This document shows positions 40,001-49,000 of a DNA stretch of 64,000 nucleotides, piece by piece. A program made the position numbers and the translations under genes. The notes under the pieces are model-generated. The model searched no databases, had not been told where the DNA came from, and saw only the letters and a list, made by a program, of their open reading frames with translations. The first letter of the stretch is position 1. Each line of letters begins with the position of its first letter. Source of the stretch: Coccinella septempunctata. Its lineage: Eukaryota > Arthropoda > Insecta > Coleoptera > Coccinellidae. The stretch is from contig NC_058197.1 of assembly GCF_907165205.1 (NCBI RefSeq), forward strand, positions 12,783,266-12,847,265. The letters run 5' to 3'.

Positions 40001-43000
40001 TGGACAGCGACCAGTCGTGCCCCGATCTGGGAGCGGTAAAATATTCGGATTCAGATTTTTAAATCGAAAATCCGCCGTTTTCTCGAACATCTTCGATTTC
40101 TGGTACATCGCCATAGCCTCTCGCTGGGACGGGCCGGCGTTTTCGGTCGTATTTAACACGAAAAGAAATCCGAACGTTGTCCGGTGTCGAGGTAAAACGA
40201 CGTGGCAAACTCGTTTGTCCGTATCCCAGAAGTGGCGGCAGAAAAAACCGCGGAAAGATCGTAAATTCGGGAATTATCGTCGTGGCCTCAGAACATCGAA
40301 AACGGAATTTTACGAGGCCGGACATGGGCGTTCATAGCCAGGAGATTCTCCTATGACAGTTCTAATAACGCGAGCTAATCATGAACGAGCACAGGAAATC
40401 CCAGAGAAGTCGAAACATCTAAATACGACTGTTGACCGAATTCGGGATCACTGTCCCTCATCAGTTCGGTGTAGTGTTAGGTCTTTCAACCGGAGGGTGG
40501 GGTATTAAGCGAAACCGGAGTGTCGCTAGGAGGAATATTTACAATTCTCATCACGATGCGACATCTGTCCCGCAAAGACTGAACCAAACCTCACCTTCTC
40601 TGCTCCTACTCTAATCCATGGCTCCCAGATTTAACTACTACATCTACGAAATTGTCGTCTCCGGGTTGATATTTTCGAGGTGCCCTGTTGGCACTCTATT
40701 TCAATGGTATTTCAGAAATCGAAATATGGCCGAGTAGATTTGGACAGTCGCCGACACATTTCTCAACATCTCCCAGGAAAAAAAACCTATTAATTTAACA
40801 TCCACCAATAAAACTCCAAATTGGAGGCGATTATTTTAACTGCCCGCGTTTAATACGTACGATTCGAGAAATATGTGCGATATATAATTCAAATTTATTC
40901 AAATAGCATTATAATTAGTCGAAAAACATGAAAGTTCGTGTCTTTTCCTTTCTCGAAAATTACAAGATCGGACCGTTAAACCGACTAATGTATTCAATAA
41001 CTTCATCGTTATATCGTCTTTTATGTCCTCCCATGAATTTTTTTCCTTCCTCGGTCGATTTCGATGGTTCTAAAAGTGACGGAATATATATGTCAAATAT
41101 CATAGAATAAAGAATTCACGCCGAGAATATTCCGTGGGACTTTTATTACCTCATACTGAAGTAATTAAGAAATTGACGCTTCAACTTCAACGACGGAAAA
41201 AAAAAACAGAAAGAGAGCAGTCAACACAAAAACGAGCGGATGTATGCCTCTGGTGAAACGCTCTTCGTCGTATGTTTCAAGAATTAAGAGGGAACTCTGA
41301 ATAACGATCCCTAAATAATTGAATCTCAAAGCTCCTTTCTGTTTTCGTAATTATTCTACTCACTTGCTGAATATCCAAGTCTTTTAATTTCCGTTTCTCA
41401 AGGTCTATTATGCTCATCGCCATCTGGATGTGGAATTATGCTGATTTCTCTCGCTTTCCCATGAACGAAATACGTCTGTTATTTCTGTGATCTTTTCGAA
41501 ATTTGACATTTACCTATTCTATGGTTCAAGGGTGTGTTTCAGAAATGTTTCGATCGAGTTAAAAAACCCGTAGATCGACGTTTAACGTGAAACGGAAAAT
41601 AAAAGGCGAACAGTTGGAGAATGTCCAATTTTCGGGAGTTCCTCGATAACTCAACTTGTTGAATCGTCCGAAAAGTATGTCTAGAATGTTATTCGTTCTC
41701 CCGGAGGGAACATAACCCTTTGTCATATTCGAATAACCGTAAAGCCGTAACAAATTGCTGAACAGGCGGAATCCCGACGTGCCGTCCGTATTGTTTCGAC
41801 GAAAATTTAAATTAGAAAATAACTGAACTCATTATTACGTTAAAAACTGAAAATAAACGGAATTCCGAAATGTTTCCGCGCAGCTGAAAAATTACCCACT
41901 TTATCTTTCCGCACGTCAAAGGAATTTCCAACGGATCATCGCCACTTTTAAATAAAAAAATCTGGATTTCGAGTCTGTCGGAGTTCATCTGTGATATTAG
42001 ACGACTCGGTCATCTACATGCTGCTCCAAAAGTTACAGAATACACTAGTAATGAGCTCTATTTTCAAATCACTATTGTCTGTCAAAATCTAGTCATAGAA
42101 GAATATGAAAATGTCAAAAAGAAGTCATAGAAATGACTGTCAAGTGTCATCAAATGACTGCGTTCCGAAATTCCCAATCGGGATATGGTTGAGTGAAGAC
42201 ACCATTAGACCTTTAACGTTCTGATTTGGTTAACAAATCGATTCTAATTCTGTTTAATCGATTTATACGATGTGGAAGCGAGAGCTATATTATGGTACAA
42301 AAACGTTTACCCGCGATGGAAAAAAGCCGTTTATAGTTTTGTTTTCATCGCCTCCTTCGAATTCCTCGATGTATATAAATAAATCACTTGCCAGAGACAG
42401 ACGGAAGGACATGGAATTAATTTGCTCCAATTAACTTGATTGGCTCAATCAATAACAGATTTACCTCGATCGTGTTACCCGGTTATCGGCAATGATGCTC
42501 GAATTGGACGATGAATAAGGAATAATCTGCTCTGAAATAAATCCCAGAGAGAAACGCCTTTTTCGAATTCGAGTTTTAAACTGCGCTGCGGATTCTACAA
42601 TTTCATGAAATTTTTTTTACCCGTGTTTCCTATTTTATGCGACAAATTTCAATAGAAATTTGTTAGGTTAGGTTAGGTTTCTGAATTTATGAGAAAAATT
42701 TCAATAGAAATTTGTTGTTGTTGTCTTATATAATTTTTTGGTTTCCTTGAAGTTGGGTGAAAAATAATTTTTTTTTATTTTTTTTTTAATATAATTATAA
42801 TATGTAAAACTTGACAAGTTATTTTTAGATTTTTTTATTTTTGGTTCATTTTTAATTTTATTTATAAAATATTCTCTCTCAAGGATATAGAGAATAATTA
42901 GTTCTGTGACTACTACAAAATTTTTTATCCGAAATTTTCAATGCAACAATACTTTCAAACCTAAAAAATTGATTCGAAAGGAAAAGTTCAATACGAAAGC

Positions 43001-46000
43001 ATTTTTCCTCGAAAGTGTTAGTTATATTGCAAAATAACATAAATTAATAGAAAAGTGTGTTTTTGTTTTGAAAAAAAATTATTATTGAATATAATTTTCA
43101 AAAAAATTTATAGCTCTTTGGAAAACATTTATCCTGATTTCGGGATTTTACCTTTTTTTTTATGATATTTGTTATATTAAAATAGAAACTTAAAATTAAA
43201 TTTCATTCGACATGATTTAGGATGTGAGATAACTCGTGACCTGTTTTTCTCCATTTTATCTTCGTTATTCTTATCAATCATTTGTTTGTTTTTGTTCTAA
43301 ATTAAAAACTATTGAATTTTAAAAATTTCATTCGTTATGATTTGAGATGAAAGTTAACTTATCCCTGCCGATTTTATCTTCGTAATTTTTTGTTAATCAT
43401 CAGTTTTTCATGAAATTTTGAAATAAAAATAGAAACTTTCGAATTTAAAACATTCAATTTGTTACGATTCAACAACAAACCGAATCAAACTTTTCCCCAA
43501 ACCGATATGAAGATCTTGAATCCCTGCTTCGTCGCCAATCATAAAAAAGGACGTCTAGCTCAGATAAAAATCGCCTCGCAAATCCCCAAACGCTCCTTTG
43601 TACGTCCCCGATCCTCTTTCAAATCCGGACCCGCCGTGTTTGCACGTGTTTAATTTAAATATAATAAAAAACGGAGCAGGCCGTACCAAAATAAAAGGGT
43701 ATAGAATTTCTGAATTTCCACTAAAAAGAGGGAGCGCGGCGCACAAAAGTATCTTCAACCCTTTCATGTCGTCGAATCATAAGGATTTGTACGGTCGACC
43801 GAACGAGCCGACAATCGACAAGCCATTCAATCAGGGTGTAGTAATCGTCTGGCCGGTTGTAGTTTCCCAGTTGCGTCGCGGCCTTCCACGTTGCGCTCAT
43901 GCGTGTAACGGGAAGGCCCGACTATTCTCCTATAAAACTAGATTTTAAAGTAGTATTTATATTTAGACGTAAGGGTTATTTTAAATATGGCTTAAATTTT
44001 ATGCCATAGGGGTGCCCCCATTCCCGGAGGGGTCGGCGTCTATTGTTGGAAGGGTTTTCGCTACCGATTTTTTTTTTAATAATGTCCGATCTGCTCGGAA
44101 ACTAATTTCGGCGTGAGCTCTTGAGTCAATAGAGAAGTTCCCGATTATGTATCGGGAATTTTAAAATGGGTTAGAGGAGCGTTCCCCTACGGGGGAGTTT
44201 AACCAAAATACTGTTCTATAGACGGACAGATGATAGATTGGACGCCTTCAACGCTTATCGGTTTTGATTGATCGCGTAGTAGCATCAGCTGTTTCCCGTT
44301 CATTCTCAGTTCTTTTATGAAACTCACAATACGAATTTATTAGTTTTTTTGATTGAATCAATTTTTTATTATTTCGAAAATTTGTTACATCTTCCTATCG
44401 CGATTTTCTATAAATTTTTTACCCAAAAATTGGTCATTTAAATCAATAATTCACTATTTAAATCAATTAACTGAAAAACAATGGGTAACCGCTGATTTTT
44501 ACTGGTAAACTTTTGTAGTCGATCAGAGGAAATTTTCCGTTTACATTATGGAAAAATGAATGAAAAACTCATATAAATTACAAATCAAATTTTAAATAAA
44601 AAAGTTTTGACCTCTAGTGGCCAGGTAGCAATAACACAAGGCGAGTTTATACAACGAATAATAATAATAAAACGCGGGAAGAATTATGAAAGATAAACAT
44701 GCACACCATAATGAAGCGTTTATACAAGAAAGATAAAGAAAAAATCATAATTGAAAAAAAATGTGGATAATTTTCATTTTTTCATCTTTTTCAATTTTGT
44801 TTGGAAATTGATAATTCAAGTGAATAAATATTTCGACAATAACAGTTCTTATTTTTCCAACGTTGAATGTACGAAAAAAAAACAATTTTTTTTTTGTCGA
44901 AGAGCGAATTGCTAAAAATTATCAATGAAAATATCATTTGGGATGGATATTGTTTGTGGCAATGTATGATTTTGTCCTAACCATGTTGAAATAACGGACT
45001 GGTTGTTTAGAATTCAAATTCTCATTGAAATGTCATTGTCAAAGAAGTCTTCATGATTAGTCCATTCACAGTTTTCATTTCATTTTGGTCATCTCTATAA
45101 ACAATCCATCCTATTTATGATTTTCTTTTATGTTTTTCCTTATTTGCTCTTATTTGTTATATAAACTATAATTTTTTCTTTGAAGACAGATCTTTTGGCC
45201 CAGTGTCACAAGTATAAAACAGGAAATGTTTTTTTTCTTCTTTTCCGACGGAGAAACCACTAAACCGCCTTCATGAAAAACAACTATTATTTTTCCTTCA
45301 ACTTTGAACTCATCATTTGATGGGAAAATGACATCTTCATCAAAATCCTCCAATTTTTTTAATTTTATTCATTTTTAATTTATTTTAATTTTTTTTTCCA
45401 TTTGTGGGTTATGGAAAAAATCAGTCATGTGACTAGTTGTGCCGTGTTTCACTTGTGTTTTATCATTGTTCAAAATTGTGGAACTTGCTAGATGTTGGTT
45501 ACAGATCATTCTTAGAAAAAAATTCGTTTCATCCCATTTTCAAAGTATGTATGTCGTTAGACCTAATTCAAAATCATAAATTCGTGCACTAGTGCGTGGA
45601 ACCGAAATTTTCCAGATTTCGACGAAATATCGACCAGAAATTCGGAAAATACAAAACCTAAAGAAAGCGGCAATCGAACAAAGAACATAATTGCCCAACC
45701 CGTCGATTCAAAATCGTTCTCGTTCCCCATTCTCGCCGCTCTCATGACGCAACGAATCCAATCCGTCGTCTACTCAAGAGTCCAGATGTTTATAAAAAGG
45801 GTCAAAAATGAATATGAACCAAAAGTTCAATGAGCTCTCTCTCTCACCCGAACGAATTACGACTCTTTTTTTTTCCTTTCCCGTCTTCCTTTCTTTCTTT
45901 CTCCTTGTTTATACAAGTGTTCGGTAGATTTTTATTATTTCAAATCCAGACATTCGATGCGGAATCATGCCCGGCCATGAATCATATAAACGCTCCTCTC

Positions 46001-49000
46001 GAAAATCTGTTTAAACGCTCATCCGTTTCGATCATGAATTCATGAATGCATGGGAAACCCACGCACGATTTATAAGGGCCACTCGAAACGTCTGTGACGT
46101 TTTCGACGATTTGTGGATTACACGGCGTCGATGTCCGTACACGTGGATTTCAGCATCCCGATGAATAAAAAAAAACGAGCAGCTCCGAACGCGATCGCCA
46201 CTTGGATGGGCGACCGATGCGTAACATTCACCTCTTACTATAACAAACATTGATTCAGCTACGAGACGAAAAATACTATACTTTACTATACACTTATATC
46301 GAAAGAAATGACTTTATTTTCTTTTTTTTCCAGCTATGATTGCTCAATCTCTATCTGCCACACCTCTAAGAGATACCGTCCCTTCCTCGAGTCTTTTACT
46401 GAACAAAACACCAAATCAGTTAGATTACTCAAAATACGTAAAGAAATTCTCCTCGTCCCACGAATGCGGCAGCAGCTATTGTAAGGATCTTAACTATAGG
46501 TAAGCATAAACGTCTATTTTCCAATCCCAAGAAACCAGCAGACTCCAAACCCTCAATTTTCATCTCCATCCACCTGAAGAAGCCCTTGTTTCACCGAAAC
46601 ATGTCTAAAGACTAATAAAACCCATTGAAAGAAACCATCTGGTTTAGTCTGGCTTAACCGACACTAATCTTATGCCTATTCCAGAGAGCATTTCCATTGC
46701 TTGGACTGCAACTCCAGGGTGTTCATCAAGAAAGAGGAAATGATCCGCCATTTCAAATGGCACAAGAAGAGGGACGACTCCCTCCAGCACGGCTTCATGA
46801 GGTACAGTCCGCTGGACGACTGCAGCGACAGGTTCTCCAACTGCACGCACAACAAGAAACAGACGCATTACCACTGCATCAAAGAGGGCTGCGACAAGGT
46901 GTACATCTCCACGTCCGACGTCCAGATGCACGCCAATTACCACAGGAAGGATTCCGCCATCATACAGGAGGGTTTCCAGCGGTACAGGGCCACAGAAGAA
47001 TGCGGAGCCTCTTACTGCGCCTTCTTCGGTCAGAGGACCACCCACTTCCACTGCAGGAGATCTGGCTGCAGATTCACCTTCAAGAATAAATCAGACATGG
47101 GTAAGTTACCCCACTTTTTATGCCGTCCCCTTTTTTACTAAACCGTATCAATCTTCCAGAAAAACACAAGAGCTACCACATAAAAGATGAGCAGCTTTCG
47201 AGGGACGGCTTCAAGAAGTTCATGAAAAACGAGGTTTGCCCTTTCGAAAACTGCAGATTCTCCAGGGTCTGCAACCATATCCACTGCATCAGGCCCCAGT
47301 GCAGCTACGTTTTACACAGCTCCGGCCAGCTGTTCTCCCACAAGCGGAAGCACGAGAGGAAAGACTCCGAACTGGCCTACAGAAAGTACAAATTGGCGCA
47401 GAGCATGATGAAGACCATGAACGAGGGGAACCTATCGCATCCTTTCGGTCGCGAAATGGACGGCGAGGCTTTGAACATGTCGCAGCAACAGTTCGAATCG
47501 TTGAACCTCAGCAGGCAGCACTTGGAAAGCATGAGCTTGACGCAGAACTCCCTGGACGCCTTCAACAACTCCATGTACAGCCAGGGCAGCACCTCCAACA
47601 TGTCCAACTGCGGCAGTCTGAGCGAGGAGAACTCACCTATGAGTTACGATGACGAAAACTCTGCCATGGACCTGACCGCAAACGAAAATTCCAGCAATTA
47701 CCCTCCGGACGAAGGACCAAACTTCAGTTCGGAAGATTTCTGGAGGAAATATTTCAGATCGTACGGTCCATCGGATAGCTGCGATGCATCCTGCGAATTC
47801 AACGCTTCCGAACATTATCACTGCATTGCTGACGGTTGCCACATGGTTTTGAGGTGAGTACAAGATTAAGAATCAATTAAGCTACATTATTAAGACCTAA
47901 TATAGGGAAAAAGCAACTTGGAAAGGCAACTGCTTTCTAGATGCTTCGGTTCCTTCAAGACCAAATGGTATTATGACCTGCAATCTGTGTTCAAACCATC
48001 AGTTAGGGCATGATACAACTCGTTTTCGGAAATTCAATAGTTCTGGAGCTACAACTCAATCGTAGAGAACCATGAACCATCAGTTAGCAGGAAGACCTTG
48101 AATAAATCAAACTTCGGAATAAATTGATCAAATATCAAGCTGAGTTCGATCAAAGGAACCATCAAATTAGCATATCTATTATGTTGTAATTACACGATGT
48201 TTATTATAGACGCGAAATAAATCTATCGATAGAGAAAGATTTATTAGGTCCACACCGGTTTAGACTTCGTTTTGTCGATGGTGGTATACCACTTGATGAA
48301 TTGGACTCGACTAGTTATCTTTTCGCTTAACCTTTTCAACTGTAAATCGAGAAAAAGTGCCTGATCATCGTTCTTGTTTCAGCTCGAAGGAGGGAGTCAA
48401 AGAACACGCTAGAAACCACGAACTCCAAGAACAAATAACCGAAAACTACTTCAGCACCATAACCGGTAAAGATGGAATTTGCGAGGAATCGTGCATATAC
48501 GGAGACAAGGAAAAACACTATCACTGCAACTGGGTAAGTTGAAGGGGTTCCTCAAGGATCCGTTCCAGGTCAGTTCCATTTGAGATGTTTACTAATATTT
48601 CCATTTTTTCCCAGGAAAACTGCAGGGAAGTCATACTCCCATCAGAAAAACCTTTCAGGCGTCTGGAGCATTACAAGATGCACGAATATTCCAAGAAACT
48701 GTCACTAACCAAAGATCCATTGACCATGACTCATTTGGCTACGTCCATCGATGGGATGTTCTGCAGGAAAAGGGGAAGGCCGCCAAAGAATCGCGTAATT
48801 GAAGTTTGGAACGATTATGTAAGTTTAAATAGTGTTTATGTTGAATTATCAACTAAACCCATTTTTTTTCAGTCCTCTACTGGTAATCAAAGCATGATGG
48901 ATTCGCCACAGGCCATTTTCACCAGTTTCAAGTTACCAAAACCATTCACCACACCGTCTAGCAGCAAAGAATTGGATCATAACGATTCTAACGACGAATG

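Noticed and set aside
39909..40337. 142-codon plus-strand frame in cas intron 3
   Set aside because: Basic, motif-free translation with an equally open opposite strand (40059-40325).
43598..43948. 116-codon plus-strand frame in cas intron 3
   Set aside because: No motif, overlaps other frames, and does not join cas exons in phase.
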